This document shows positions 1 to 7,281 of a DNA stretch of 64,000 nt, in pieces. The position numbers and the translations under genes were made by a program. This DNA is from Methylobacterium marchantiae. Lineage in GTDB: Bacteria > Pseudomonadota > Alphaproteobacteria > Rhizobiales > Beijerinckiaceae. The stretch lies in contig NZ_BPQT01000019.1 in the NCBI RefSeq assembly GCF_022179405.1, forward strand, positions 1-64,000, read 5' to 3'. The notes under the pieces were generated by a model. The model did not search any database and had not been told where the DNA came from. It worked only from the letters and a program-made list of their open reading frames with translations. How positions within the stretch are numbered: the first letter of the stretch is position 1; each line of letters starts with the position of its first letter.

Positions 1-25
1 CGTTTTACACGTTCGGGGCGGGCCA

Positions 26-220
26 TCAGTTCAGGGTCCCGATCTCGCCGTCGTACCCATCAAGCACCCGGACCTCGCCCCCGGCCGGGTGGAGCGAGAC
101 GGCATCGCATCGCGGGCAGTGCAGGCCGCCCGCCGCCATCCGGACCTCCCCCCACCGGAACTTCGCGGAGCACGTGAGGCAGCACCAGGTCTGCTGCATG
201 ACTTCGTCAGACTCGGTCAT
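26..220 (-). CDS. small zinc-ribbon protein
   Basis: A 64-residue protein with two CxxC pairs (CCLTC near residue 13 and CPRC near residue 35), the layout of a small zinc ribbon. A zinc-binding DNA- or protein-interaction role is inferred; no specific function is recognised. It has a strong Shine-Dalgarno (GGAGG) before its ATG, and the ATG overlaps the stop of the upstream gene by 4 nt. It is the last gene of a six-gene minus-strand cassette of small overlapping genes, an arrangement typical of phage early regions. Confidence 0.75.
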   Translation of the reverse strand: MTESDEVMQQTWCCLTCSAKFRWGEVRMAAGGLHCPRCDAVSLHPAGGEVRVLDGYDGEIGTLN

Positions 221-507
221 CCCAGCCTCCGCGAATAGCTGCCATCGGGATGGAAGGTGACCTCCTCGGTGTAGGTGGTCACCTCCACGTCATGGCTGCC
301 AGAGATGGAAACTTTCGCGACTGGCTCGCCAAGGTTCACGCCCCAGTCGTCATCGAGGTCCATCTCCTCGCCCAGGGTGAGGTGAACCCTGATGCCGCCG
401 GCGAGCGTGAAGGTGCCTCCCTCGCGGATGGCGCGCTGCCAGTCCTCCTCGGTCGCGAAGTGCTTGCGGGTGAGGGTGATGGTCGGGTTCATCATGCGCT
501 CGATCAT
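217..507 (-). CDS. hypothetical protein, 96 aa
   Basis: I do not recognise this protein. The reading frame is open further upstream, but the ATG at 507 has a good ribosome site (AAGGAG, 7 nt spacing) and gives the overlap expected from the cassette. The product is small and acidic, with a predicted beta-rich middle containing an HLTLGEEMDLDDDWG stretch and ending in EEVTFHPDGSYSRRLG. No signal peptide or membrane segment is visible. Its start overlaps the stop of the upstream gene and its stop overlaps the zinc-ribbon gene start, implying translational coupling. Confidence 0.7.
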   Translation of the reverse strand: MIERMMNPTITLTRKHFATEEDWQRAIREGGTFTLAGGIRVHLTLGEEMDLDDDWGVNLGEPVAKVSISGSHDVEVTTYTEEVTFHPDGSYSRRLG

Positions 508-1022
508 GCCCTGTCTCCTTCCGGCGGCCGCCCGTGCCGAGTGGTGCCGTCCGGCCAGTCCCAGCGATGTTCGCAATCAGGTTCGAACTCGATACCGACG
601 ATGGTGGCCTTGAGGCGGTAGAGTTTGTCCCGGAGTTCGTTGACGCCGTTCCGTTCCAGACCGATGCACCCGGCCAGGTGGCCGGTGATGGCGTAGATCT
701 GGCGCGCCGCCTCCTTCAGACGGTCGGCCTCGGACATGGTCGTCGGGTCCGGCTCGGGCGAGTGGACCTCCTCAAGCTTCGCCAGCCGGACTATCAGGGC
801 GCTCATGGCGAACCCGACCGATCCCTCCTTGCCCGTGACCTTCCAGTGCCCGGCGGTCTCCCGACCGGCATCTTCCCCAACGCCCTCGGTATAGATCGTG
901 ATGACGTCGCCGACGGCGTGGCGGTCGAAAGGTGCCCTGATCAGGACGACGGTCCCCTGTCCGGGCATGCGGCGCCAGTCGGTTGCCTTGACCCGGTAGC
1001 TCTGCATGCCCCGACCGTTCAC
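504..1022 (-). CDS. hypothetical protein, 172 aa
   Basis: The GTG at 1022 is chosen because an ideal AGGAGG lies 5 nt upstream and the GTGA overlap with the previous gene matches the rest of the cassette; an ATG five codons later (1007) is the alternative. The N-terminal half (VKATDWRRMPGQGTVVLI through a WKVTGKEG segment) looks like a small beta-barrel. The C-terminal half is helical, with SEADRLKEAARQI and a region rich in Cys, Arg and Leu. It ends in a hydrophilic Trp/His tail. No family is recognised. Confidence 0.68.
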   Translation of the reverse strand: MNGRGMQSYRVKATDWRRMPGQGTVVLIRAPFDRHAVGDVITIYTEGVGEDAGRETAGHWKVTGKEGSVGFAMSALIVRLAKLEEVHSPEPDPTTMSEADRLKEAARQIYAITGHLAGCIGLERNGVNELRDKLYRLKATIVGIEFEPDCEHRWDWPDGTTRHGRPPEGDRA

Positions 1023-1273
1023 TGCGGCCTCCTCAGGCAATCGGGGCGCCCGTCCGGTCCCACGAGCGGCTGCATGCCAGTCTCGGCTTGGGTGTACCGG
1101 CACCCGGTCGCCGGGTCCGTCCAGACCCGGACGCCGCCTTGGTTGGACCACGCGGGATCCGCTGCCTGCGAGAGGGCCTGCAGGATCGTGAGCAGGACGG
1201 CCGCGGCGATGGCGATGCCGATGAACAGGAACCAGAGGTCGAACCCGTCGCGAGGCGAGGAGGTCCTGATCAT
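1019..1273 (-). CDS. small membrane protein, DUF6440-like tail
   Basis: An 84-residue protein with one N-terminal transmembrane helix (about residues 13-35) followed by a short soluble tail. The tail reads VWTDPATGCRYTQAETG, then MQPLVGPDGRPDC. A D-x-x-T-G-x-x-Y segment followed by a 'PL...DGRP' segment resembles the DUF6440 domain found in phage and Firmicutes proteins; that match is from memory and not certain. The ATG follows a GAGGAGG ribosome site and overlaps the upstream stop. The helix and small size fit a membrane-anchored accessory protein. Confidence 0.7.
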   Translation of the reverse strand: MIRTSSPRDGFDLWFLFIGIAIAAAVLLTILQALSQAADPAWSNQGGVRVWTDPATGCRYTQAETGMQPLVGPDGRPDCLRRPQ

Positions 1274-1464
1274 GAGGACCTCCTCGAAACACGGCGCCGG
1301 TCATTCCTGACCTCGCGGAGGACGGCGTGCCTGATCCAGTCCGCGAACATGACCTGCACCTTGGCCTGCCGCTGGGGGGCCCCGCCGGGGTGCTCCTCTG
1401 CGATGATCCGCTCGACCCCACGAGCAGCCCCGAGGGCGATCTCGTCGATTGTGGACCGCCTCAT
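1270..1464 (-). CDS. hypothetical protein, 64 aa
   Basis: A short, basic, mostly helical protein ending in a very Arg-rich tail (RNDRRRVSRRSS). It is not recognised. The start ATG lies within the ATGA overlap with the upstream gene at 1461-1464, and its stop overlaps the next start at 1270-1273. The conserved overlap pattern is the main reason to believe it is real. The basic tail suggests nucleic-acid contact, but this is only inference. Confidence 0.6.
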   Translation of the reverse strand: MRRSTIDEIALGAARGVERIIAEEHPGGAPQRQAKVQVMFADWIRHAVLREVRNDRRRVSRRSS

Positions 1465-1928
1465 GACTGGGCCCCCCGAAATGGAGCGGGGTTCGGGGTG
1501 CAGCCCGAGTGGTCCTCGCCGGTCAGGAAATCGAGGACCCGATACAGGTCATGGCGGATCCCGGGGACGCCGTAGAGATGATGCCCTGCGGTCGCGAGAT
1601 CGAACTCCTTGATGACGGTCTTCACACGCGAGACGGCCTCGTGGAGATCTCGCCGGCGGATGAACCCGGCATACTGCAGGACCTGCAGGGCGGGCGCCGG
1701 GTCGAAGTCGGCGTCGCTGTAAGCGTTGACGGTCTGCTCGACGACGTCGGCATCGCTCATTGCCCGGAGGGCGTCACGGCGCTCCTGTGCCGCGACCGCT
1801 CGCTGCGCAATCTCCTCGGCCATCTCCAGCCGGTACTTGGCGACCCACGTTTCATGGGCCGCCACTTGCTCGGGTGTCATGCCGGCATACAGCCGGGCGA
1901 ACTCTCGGATCTCGATCTCTGTGGGCAT
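1461..1928 (-). CDS. hypothetical protein, 155 aa, first gene of cassette
   Basis: This is the first and longest gene of the minus-strand cassette. It is soluble and largely helical: the N-terminal half has an amphipathic helix through EEIAQRAVAAQERRDALRAM, and the C-terminal half contains VSRVKTVIKEFDLATAG and a GIRHDLYRVLDFLTG stretch. No family is recognised. A plausible but weak ribosome site (GGACCAGC) precedes the ATG. It is divergent from the 2198 operon, with a 269-nt control region between them. Confidence 0.7.
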   Translation of the reverse strand: MPTEIEIREFARLYAGMTPEQVAAHETWVAKYRLEMAEEIAQRAVAAQERRDALRAMSDADVVEQTVNAYSDADFDPAPALQVLQYAGFIRRRDLHEAVSRVKTVIKEFDLATAGHHLYGVPGIRHDLYRVLDFLTGEDHSGCTPNPAPFRGAQS

Positions 1929-2115
1929 GCTGGTCCGGGTCCCTGTCTCGCGTTCGCGAGATCGCTTCAGAGACGATCGAAGCAGCTCCCGCAGATTCGC
2001 CTAGAGGGAAACCGGACGGGCCGTCCGGATGGCCCATCGAGAACGCCATCGCGGTTTACGACGCGCGACACGGCCTCATCGGGCGTAAAGAATTCTCTCG
2101 TGGAGGCCTTGCGAC

Positions 2116-2132
2116 TACCGCAAATTGCGGTA
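2116..2132. promoter_or_regulatory. 17-bp perfect palindrome in divergent promoter region
   Basis: TACCGCAA-A-TTGCGGTA is a perfect inverted repeat with 8-bp arms, placed between two divergent operons (starts at 1928 on minus and 2198 on plus). It is about 65 bp upstream of the plus-strand ATG, a position expected for a repressor operator. A related core (CGCAATTGCG) occurs at 8650-8659. The rest of 1929-2197 shows no gene. Confidence 0.5.
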
Positions 2133-2197
2133 CATTTAGATCACCGGCGCAAGCCGAGGCCTCCCGGGGCGATCCGGGCCGATGATGGAGCCACCCG

Positions 2198-2737
2198 ATG
2201 ACCACCACCAAAATCGACCGTTCCGCCCTCCTGAGGAATGCTTGGCGGATCGCCCGCGAAGCCGCGGCCTCCGCCGGCACCGCCGTCCGTGCCGCGCTCG
2301 GCGCCGCGTTCCGGCAGGCTTGGGCCGAGGCCCGCATGGTCGCCCAGCCCGTCCAGCAGCAGCAGGCCCAGGCCGTCGCGCCGGCCGACCTCACCACCAC
2401 CGAGGGCCTCGCCAAGGCCCTCGTCGGCAAGACCGCCTCCCTTGCGCTTGCGGGTGGTGAGGCCCTCTACACCATCGTCTCCGTCGAGCGCTGGACCTCG
2501 CCCGACGGCGCGCAGGTCCGCGACTACATCAAGATGGAGACGAGCGGCATGTGGTCTGACGACCGCAAGGGTCCAATCAAACTCTTCATCCTGCGCAAGG
2601 GAACCGGACACGGCACGTACACCGAGACGGATGCCGGCGAGGCCTTCTGGGCGTACGGCGGGTTCTGCAACAGCGGCAACAAGCGCTGCAACGCCAACGA
2701 CATGGTCAAAGACATCCTGGAGAGTATCCGCTCATGA
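2198..2737 (+). CDS. hypothetical protein, 179 aa
   Basis: An unrecognised protein. Residues 1-50 form an Ala/Arg-rich helical lead (SALLRNAWRIAREAAASAG), followed by a Gln-rich linker (QPVQQQQAQ) and a C-terminal soluble domain from about residue 65. That domain has a beta-rich pattern (SLALAGGEALYTIVSVERW) and ends with a Gly/Cys/Asn-rich segment (GGFCNSGNKRCNANDM). It is the first gene of the plus-strand operon, and its stop overlaps the next ATG by 4 nt. Its position opposite the small-gene cassette suggests an early phage-type operon. Confidence 0.7.
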   Translation: MTTTKIDRSALLRNAWRIAREAAASAGTAVRAALGAAFRQAWAEARMVAQPVQQQQAQAVAPADLTTTEGLAKALVGKTASLALAGGEALYTIVSVERWTSPDGAQVRDYIKMETSGMWSDDRKGPIKLFILRKGTGHGTYTETDAGEAFWAYGGFCNSGNKRCNANDMVKDILESIRS

Positions 2738-3258
2738 CCTGGATGGTCCGACTACGCGCACACGATGGCGGCGAGCTTCTGGAGAGGGCGAGCTACGGCT
2801 CGCCCGACGCAGCCATTGACGCCTATCGCCTCCTGCTCGGGCGCGAGGACCTCATCGGGCAACCGGTCGCCGCGGTGTTCAAGCCTCCCCGGGATGCGAC
2901 CGGCGACGGGAACGCCGCGACGTGGTTCTCGCGGTTCGACAAGCCTCTCGGGGCGGGCCGCATCGGTCCCGACGACCCCCGGCTTGACCCTTGGGCTAAC
3001 GCATACGATGCGAAAAGCGCAGTGTACTCCCCCGCGCCGGCGTCCAAGCCCAAGGCCGCACCGGACTGGGAAAAGGACGCCCGCCCCCTGTCGGAGTGTC
3101 TAAAGGCATGGGCCAAGACACGCGGCGGGCGCGACGCCGCGGCCGACGCCCTGCAGGTCTCACGGTCTACCTTCGACGGCTGGTGCGACGGCCGTGGCGC
3201 GGCCCAGGACAGGATGATCCGCAGACTCATGACGCTCACCGACACTACTAGCCGTTGA
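2734..3258 (+). CDS. hypothetical protein with C-terminal helix-turn-helix
   Basis: A 174-residue protein in two parts. Residues 1-110 are an unrecognised domain with a DAAIDAYRLLLGRED helix. The last 60 residues read like a Cro/lambda-repressor helix-turn-helix (RDAAADALQVSRSTFDGW, then RMIRRLMTLTD). It could be a DNA-binding regulator of the neighbouring operons, which have palindromes in their control regions; the pairing is inference. The start overlaps the upstream gene by 4 nt. Confidence 0.7.
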   Translation: MTWMVRLRAHDGGELLERASYGSPDAAIDAYRLLLGREDLIGQPVAAVFKPPRDATGDGNAATWFSRFDKPLGAGRIGPDDPRLDPWANAYDAKSAVYSPAPASKPKAAPDWEKDARPLSECLKAWAKTRGGRDAAADALQVSRSTFDGWCDGRGAAQDRMIRRLMTLTDTTSR

Positions 3259-3284
3259 CGACGCGCTACCCTTGAAGAGTAATG

Positions 3285-3307
3285 ATTGTCAGTATAGATA
3301 GGACAAT
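3285..3307. promoter_or_regulatory. inverted repeat overlapping a possible -10 box
   Basis: ATTGTC-N11-GACAAT is an inverted repeat whose spacer holds TATAGAT (3293-3299), a good -10 candidate. TTGAAG at 3272-3277 could be the -35 box, but the spacer is only 15 nt. It lies in the gap before the 3357 gene and may be an operator-promoter for the second half of the plus-strand series. Confidence 0.35.
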
Positions 3308-3356
3308 ACCAGAAGCGGCTTGCCCACAAGCTGCCCGGTACAGCAGGGAACCCCAC

Positions 3357-3755
3357 ATGTTGATTATCGACCGAATGGTGGCGATGGTGCGCGCCGGCCC
3401 CGGCCCCTCGCCGGAGGAACGGGCTGCGGCCGCTGCCCAGTACCAGGCTGAGGAGAAAGCCAGGCAGGTCCGCCAGGCCGAGGAGCGCCAGGCATTCCTC
3501 ACGGCCGCCCCCCGGTATGTCCTCCCCGACGGCTCCGCGTGGCGCTCGGCACAGATGCTCGGACGCCTGAGCAACGGCGGTGAGCGCGACCGCGGCCGCC
3601 TGTACCATATCGTCTCCGAGGACGGCTGCGGCCCGATGGGCGGGGCCGGGAGCGCGCTGTGCGGTGCCACGCCGGGCCGGCGTTCCGTCGGATGGGGCGA
3701 CGTCGAAGGCGTCCCTGCGACCTGCCCGCGTTGCCTGAAGCGGGTGGCGTCATGA
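3357..3755 (+). CDS. hypothetical protein, 132 aa, Cys-containing
   Basis: The frame opens at 3282, but the ATG at 3357 is preferred because it lies beyond the inverted repeat at 3285-3307 and has a weak AGGGA upstream. The protein begins with a short hydrophobic stretch (MLIIDRMVAMV), then a charged helix rich in Glu, Arg and Ala (EERAAAAAQYQAEEKARQ). The C-terminal part contains GCGPMGGAGSALCG and a final CPRC, four cysteines that could bind metal. It is not recognised. The stop overlaps the next ATG. Confidence 0.6.
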   Translation: MLIIDRMVAMVRAGPGPSPEERAAAAAQYQAEEKARQVRQAEERQAFLTAAPRYVLPDGSAWRSAQMLGRLSNGGERDRGRLYHIVSEDGCGPMGGAGSALCGATPGRRSVGWGDVEGVPATCPRCLKRVAS

Positions 3756-3898
3756 GGGGCACCACCATCATCATCAGGGGGTACACATGGGGGCAGCGCC
3801 TTGGCATGTGGCCCGTCGCGAATGACCATCCCGGCCGGTTCTGCGTTGACGTGATCTACCTGGCCGGCCCCACCCAGGACCTTCTCCCGTGCGCATAA
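3752..3898 (+). CDS. hypothetical protein, 48 aa
   Basis: A small protein starting at the ATG in the 4-nt ATGA overlap with the upstream gene; the N-terminus reads MRGTTIIIRGYTWGQRLG. It has a beta-rich start and a Pro/Leu C-terminus. The only support is the coupling pattern and lack of other coding sense here. It is not recognised. Confidence 0.5.
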   Translation: MRGTTIIIRGYTWGQRLGMWPVANDHPGRFCVDVIYLAGPTQDLLPCA

Positions 3899-4485
3899 CG
3901 CTCTACCCCGTCCCGGCTGGGACCCCCGCCGTTGGGCACGCCGTCGGGTACGTCTCGGGCTCGCCGCTCTCCAACCTCGCGGGGGCCGCCCCCCCGGCGG
4001 GGCCTTTGCTGTCCTACGATGGCCGGCAGGCCCTGATCGATGGCCAGCCGGTGGATCATGCGGAGATCTCGGAGGCCCTCCACGCCGAGATCGAGCGAGT
4101 GGCCAAAAGGGTCTTCGGACCTGATTTCGTGGGGCCCCTGAGCCTGGCCTCGGGCCTAAACGTGCGCTCCCTGGCACGCGGCCGCCTCATCTCCCATGGT
4201 CTCCCGGCGCCCCTCCTGGACATGCTCGGCCGGGCGGCCGCAACCGCACACCCGAGGGCCACCGGGTATATGCTCCAAGCAGTCGCGTACCTTTGGGACG
4301 AGCACGTCATCTCCCATGGAATGGGCGAGACCGGCCCAGGGCCGCTCTCCGCCCAGGGTCGCGAGGCCCTCGGGCAGCGCTGTGAGGAGATCCTCGACCG
4401 TGCGCTCGGGATGGTCGCCACGATGCAGGGGGAGACGGCCGCGGCCCGGGCCCGGACGGCCGCGCTCAAGGCAACGCTCCGTTAA
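3889..4485 (+). CDS. hypothetical protein, 198 aa
   Basis: The likely start is the GTG at 3889, overlapping the previous stop by 10 nt; the next in-frame ATG is far into the gene. Residues 1-50 are Gly/Pro/Ala-rich. The remainder is helical, with EISEALHAEIERVAKRVFG and a C-terminal helix ending in AAARARTAALKATLR. It is not recognised. A stem-loop lies between it and the AAA+ gene downstream. Confidence 0.65.
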   Translation: MRITLYPVPAGTPAVGHAVGYVSGSPLSNLAGAAPPAGPLLSYDGRQALIDGQPVDHAEISEALHAEIERVAKRVFGPDFVGPLSLASGLNVRSLARGRLISHGLPAPLLDMLGRAAATAHPRATGYMLQAVAYLWDEHVISHGMGETGPGPLSAQGREALGQRCEEILDRALGMVATMQGETAAARARTAALKATLR

Positions 4486-4515
4486 CGATTCGTGTGTATG
4501 GCTGGCACCCTGAAG

Positions 4516-4532
4516 CCCTGTCTCTGACAGGG
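4516..4532 (+). terminator. short stem-loop before the AAA+ gene
   Basis: CCCTGTC-TCT-GACAGGG is a perfect 7-bp stem with a 3-nt loop, between the stop at 4485 and the ATG at 4552. There is no T tract, so it is more likely an RNA processing or attenuation hairpin than a strong terminator. Confidence 0.35.
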
Positions 4533-4551
4533 CGTCTGGAGAAACCCGGCC

Positions 4552-6114
4552 ATGACGAAGACCCCCCCTCGGGGTGCGCGCCCCCGTGCGCCTGCCAGCG
4601 ATCCGTTCGCACCCAATCATCCCCCGTCCGTAGACTGGCTCGATCAGGGCCTGGATTTCCTCGACTGCGACCCGCTCGCGGATACGATCCACTGGTCGAC
4701 CGGCATCCTGCTCGACCTGCCGGACCTGCCCCCCCCCGTGCGTGCCGCGCTTGAGAAGCTGTCGTCGTGCCGCGTGTCGCTCTCGTCGCTCTCGCATGCT
4801 GAGAGCGTGTGCGACGATGCCTCGGAGGACCTCAAGCTGGGGCAGAACGACCGCGACACGTATGCCGATTGGTCGACGAGGTGCGTCTATTACCAAGCTT
4901 TTTTGGGCGACCACGTCTGTGCCCTGCGGTGTGCCGTCAGGGTCTGGCAGATCGCCATGGCGGGCGGGCATACCGACCTACGACTGGGAAATCTCCTCCG
5001 AACGCATGCCGAGATGATGAGCATCGCCGCGTACTGCGATGGAGAGCAGTGGGCACCCAGGCGCGAGCCCCGGTCGGCCCGCCGCCAGGGGGACGGTTTG
5101 ACCGCCTTACAGATCATTGCCCGGTCGGTCGTGAAGGTAGAGTGGCCCAACAACGTCAAGCGCGGCCCCGTCCGGGACGACACCGGCTTCGATCCCCGCG
5201 ATCAAGACGAGGACGATCTGCCGGAGGCAGCGGGCGCCGGGCTCCTCGTCGTGCGCAGCGTCGAGCACCTGCCGGGGTCCGCGAAGGACGGCGCACGTAG
5301 CAGCGGCGGGACCACGCCCCGCGCGGAGTGGGCGCCTATCGCGGGGGTGACTCTCCCGCGCCGGCCGGTGCCCGATCTCGCGGCCGCGCGTCGGGATCTC
5401 GTCGATCAGTACCCGCACGCGGCATCGCTCATCGAGCGCATCCTGAACCAACTCGTCGGTAGGTCATTCGCCCGGCTTCCACCCATCCTGCTCGTCGGGC
5501 CCCCGGGCTCCGGCAAGACGCGACTGGCCACCAGCCTGGCCACCGCGCTGGGCCTCCCAAGCACGGTCTACTCGTGCTCGGGTGTGGCGGACGCCTCGTT
5601 CATCGGGACCTCCCGGCAGTGGTCATCCGGCAGGGCCTCGGTGCCGCTTCAGACGATCCGGCAAGAGAGCCTCGCGACGGTGGCGGTGGTCCTCGACGAG
5701 ATCGAGAAGGCCGGCACCAGCATGACGAACGGCAATCTCCTCGACGGGCTCCTGCCCATGCTGGATCATGCCGAGGACTACAGGGACCCCTACCTGGAGT
5801 GCGCGACCGATCTCTCGGGCATCACGTTCCTGGCGACGGCTAACGGGACTAGGGGCATGCCCCGGCCCCTGCTGGACCGCTTCCGAGTTTTCCAGATGCC
5901 CGAGCCCACGCTTGCCGACCTACCTGCCCTCGCACGGGGGATCGTGGGGGACGCCCGGCGCGAGAGGGGGACGGATGCGTCGTGGCTCCCGGACCTCGAC
6001 GGCGACGAGCTCGGGCTCATCGCGGAGCACTGGAGTGGGGGTAGCGTCCGACGTCTCCAGCGTCTCGTCGACACCGTCCTCGCCGGTCGCGAGACCCTCG
6101 CGGCCCGGCATTGA
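4552..6114 (+). CDS. Lon-like AAA+ ATPase without protease domain
   Basis: A 520-residue protein. Residues 1-300 are a family-specific region rich in Cys/Trp with no recognised domain. Residues about 300-500 form a AAA+ module: Walker A GPPGSGKT (316-323), Walker B VVLDEIE (378-384), sensor-1 FLATAN (426-431) and LLDRFRV (440-446), which supplies the arginine-finger region. The order DPYLE..DLSGITFLATAN..PRPLLDRF follows the ATPase of Lon protease, but there is no Ser-Lys protease domain. A remodelling or replication-loading role for a phage-type element is plausible and unproven. It is the largest gene of the plus-strand series. Confidence 0.8.
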   Translation: MTKTPPRGARPRAPASDPFAPNHPPSVDWLDQGLDFLDCDPLADTIHWSTGILLDLPDLPPPVRAALEKLSSCRVSLSSLSHAESVCDDASEDLKLGQNDRDTYADWSTRCVYYQAFLGDHVCALRCAVRVWQIAMAGGHTDLRLGNLLRTHAEMMSIAAYCDGEQWAPRREPRSARRQGDGLTALQIIARSVVKVEWPNNVKRGPVRDDTGFDPRDQDEDDLPEAAGAGLLVVRSVEHLPGSAKDGARSSGGTTPRAEWAPIAGVTLPRRPVPDLAAARRDLVDQYPHAASLIERILNQLVGRSFARLPPILLVGPPGSGKTRLATSLATALGLPSTVYSCSGVADASFIGTSRQWSSGRASVPLQTIRQESLATVAVVLDEIEKAGTSMTNGNLLDGLLPMLDHAEDYRDPYLECATDLSGITFLATANGTRGMPRPLLDRFRVFQMPEPTLADLPALARGIVGDARRERGTDASWLPDLDGDELGLIAEHWSGGSVRRLQRLVDTVLAGRETLAARH

Positions 6115-6125
6115 AGAGGGTGACG

Positions 6126-6362
6126 ATGACCACGCACGCCCCCGTCTGGGACTACCTCCGCTCGTCCATCCGAGCCCATCGCCTCGCCGGCACGGTCGAT
6201 CACCGCGTCGGGGTCGTGCTTGATGAGTACGTCGGACATATGGCCCGCTGTGTCGCGACACGCCAGGTCACCTTGTCTGAGGGCCTCGCCGCCGCCAACG
6301 CGGCCGTCGTGGCATGCGGCCGCCTCATCCCGATCCCTGAGGATCGCCTTGAAGCGCGATGA
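6126..6362 (+). CDS. hypothetical protein, 78 aa
   Basis: An in-frame TTG lies 5 codons upstream, but the ATG at 6126 with AGAGGG before it is preferred. The small protein is helical (SIRAHRLAGTVDHRVGVVLDEY, split across two helices) and unrecognised. It follows the AAA+ gene by 11 nt and overlaps the next ATG by 4 nt, so it is part of the same operon. Confidence 0.55.
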   Translation: MTTHAPVWDYLRSSIRAHRLAGTVDHRVGVVLDEYVGHMARCVATRQVTLSEGLAAANAAVVACGRLIPIPEDRLEAR

Positions 6363-6718
6363 CAGACGTCTACCGGAATCTGACCCGCGGCTGCTGGTCC
6401 GTCCGTGAACGCGGCCGCGTCGTCGCCCACGCCCAAACCGTAACCCTGGCCGACGCCGTGATGGTCGTCCGGCCAGGGTCGCGGGCCCGGGTTATCCCCA
6501 CCGGCAATCGCGAGGTTCACGCGTGGATCAAGGGCACCCTCGTCCCGCATGCAGGCGTCCCCGCGAGGGCCGTCAGATTCTATTACCGGCCGTTCCTTGC
6601 CGGTCATTTCACTGACGAATGCGGTCGGCCCGTCGTGGCGGCCGCCTCAATTTTCTTCGACGAGGACGGCAGGGCATGGCACAGCGAAACCGGTACCCAG
6701 GCAGCCGCTTCGACCTGA
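6359..6718 (+). CDS. hypothetical protein, 119 aa
   Basis: A small, apparently beta-rich protein (YRNLTRGCWSVRERGRVV; SIFFDEDGRAWH near the C-terminus). The N-terminal repeats of beta strands with 'RGRVVAH...VTL' resemble small phage and plasmid proteins of unknown function. The start overlaps the upstream stop by 4 nt, and the next gene begins inside its 3' end. Confidence 0.6.
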   Translation: MTDVYRNLTRGCWSVRERGRVVAHAQTVTLADAVMVVRPGSRARVIPTGNREVHAWIKGTLVPHAGVPARAVRFYYRPFLAGHFTDECGRPVVAAASIFFDEDGRAWHSETGTQAAAST

Positions 6719-6966
6719 CTGAGCTCGGCGACCGTCCCCTGTTTCACGACTGGATCATACAGCCCGACAACCGGTCCGCGGATGGCACCGTGCTCACCGG
6801 GACGGTCTACGGGCATGACAAGTTCCCCGACGGGACGGGCCTAACGACGTCGACCGTCCAGGCTTTCGATGCGGCGGCGGGATGGGCGTACTGCTACTCG
6901 ACTGGGCTGGTCCGCCTCGGCCGGTGCCAGGACCCGGAGGGATGCGCGAACGTGGACCTTATGTAG
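6676..6966 (+). CDS. hypothetical protein, 96 aa
   Basis: The ATG at 6676 overlaps the upstream gene by 43 nt, with GGCAGG close upstream. The protein starts MAQRNRYPGSRFDLTELG, has a middle of Asp/Gly/Thr-rich strands, and ends in a Cys-containing tail (GRCQDPEGCANVDLM). It is unrecognised. It closes the plus-strand series, and the iteron-like array starts 33 nt later. Confidence 0.55.
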   Translation: MAQRNRYPGSRFDLTELGDRPLFHDWIIQPDNRSADGTVLTGTVYGHDKFPDGTGLTTSTVQAFDAAAGWAYCYSTGLVRLGRCQDPEGCANVDLM

Positions 6967-6999
6967 CCCAAGCGTTAACGGCCCGGCCGGGGCGGTGGT

Positions 7000-7090
7000 G
7001 GCAAAACGCCTGTCGGGAGGCGGGCGGGCGGCAAAACGCCTGGGCGGACGGCAAATTACCTATTCCGAGGGTCGCTGGCGGCAAAATGCC
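7000..7090. repeat. four phased GGCAAAAYGCC repeats (iteron-like array)
   Basis: Four direct copies of an 11-bp motif start at 7000, 7030, 7050 and 7080: GGCAAAACGCC, GGCAAAACGCC, GGCAAATTACC (degenerate) and GGCAAAATGCC. The spacings 30, 20 and 30 bp are whole helical turns, so all sites face the same side of DNA. Three copies continue as CTG. The array fills the gene-free gap 6967-7281 between converging genes, so it is not a simple promoter operator. A replication, partition or packaging site is possible. Confidence 0.7.
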
Positions 7091-7281
7091 TGGGCGCCCC
7101 CGGGTCGACAGGCCGTTTGGGTCACCTTGATACAGCCCCCCCCGCGCCTCCCGGTTAACGCAAGGCCCGTATCCCGTTCGGGAATTTTTTAGGTCCGGAA
7201 TGCCGTGACCTGACCGTTATTTTGGACCGAGCCGACTGAGAGGCTACTGTGGCCTGTCCTGGGATCCGTCGAGGGGGCTGG

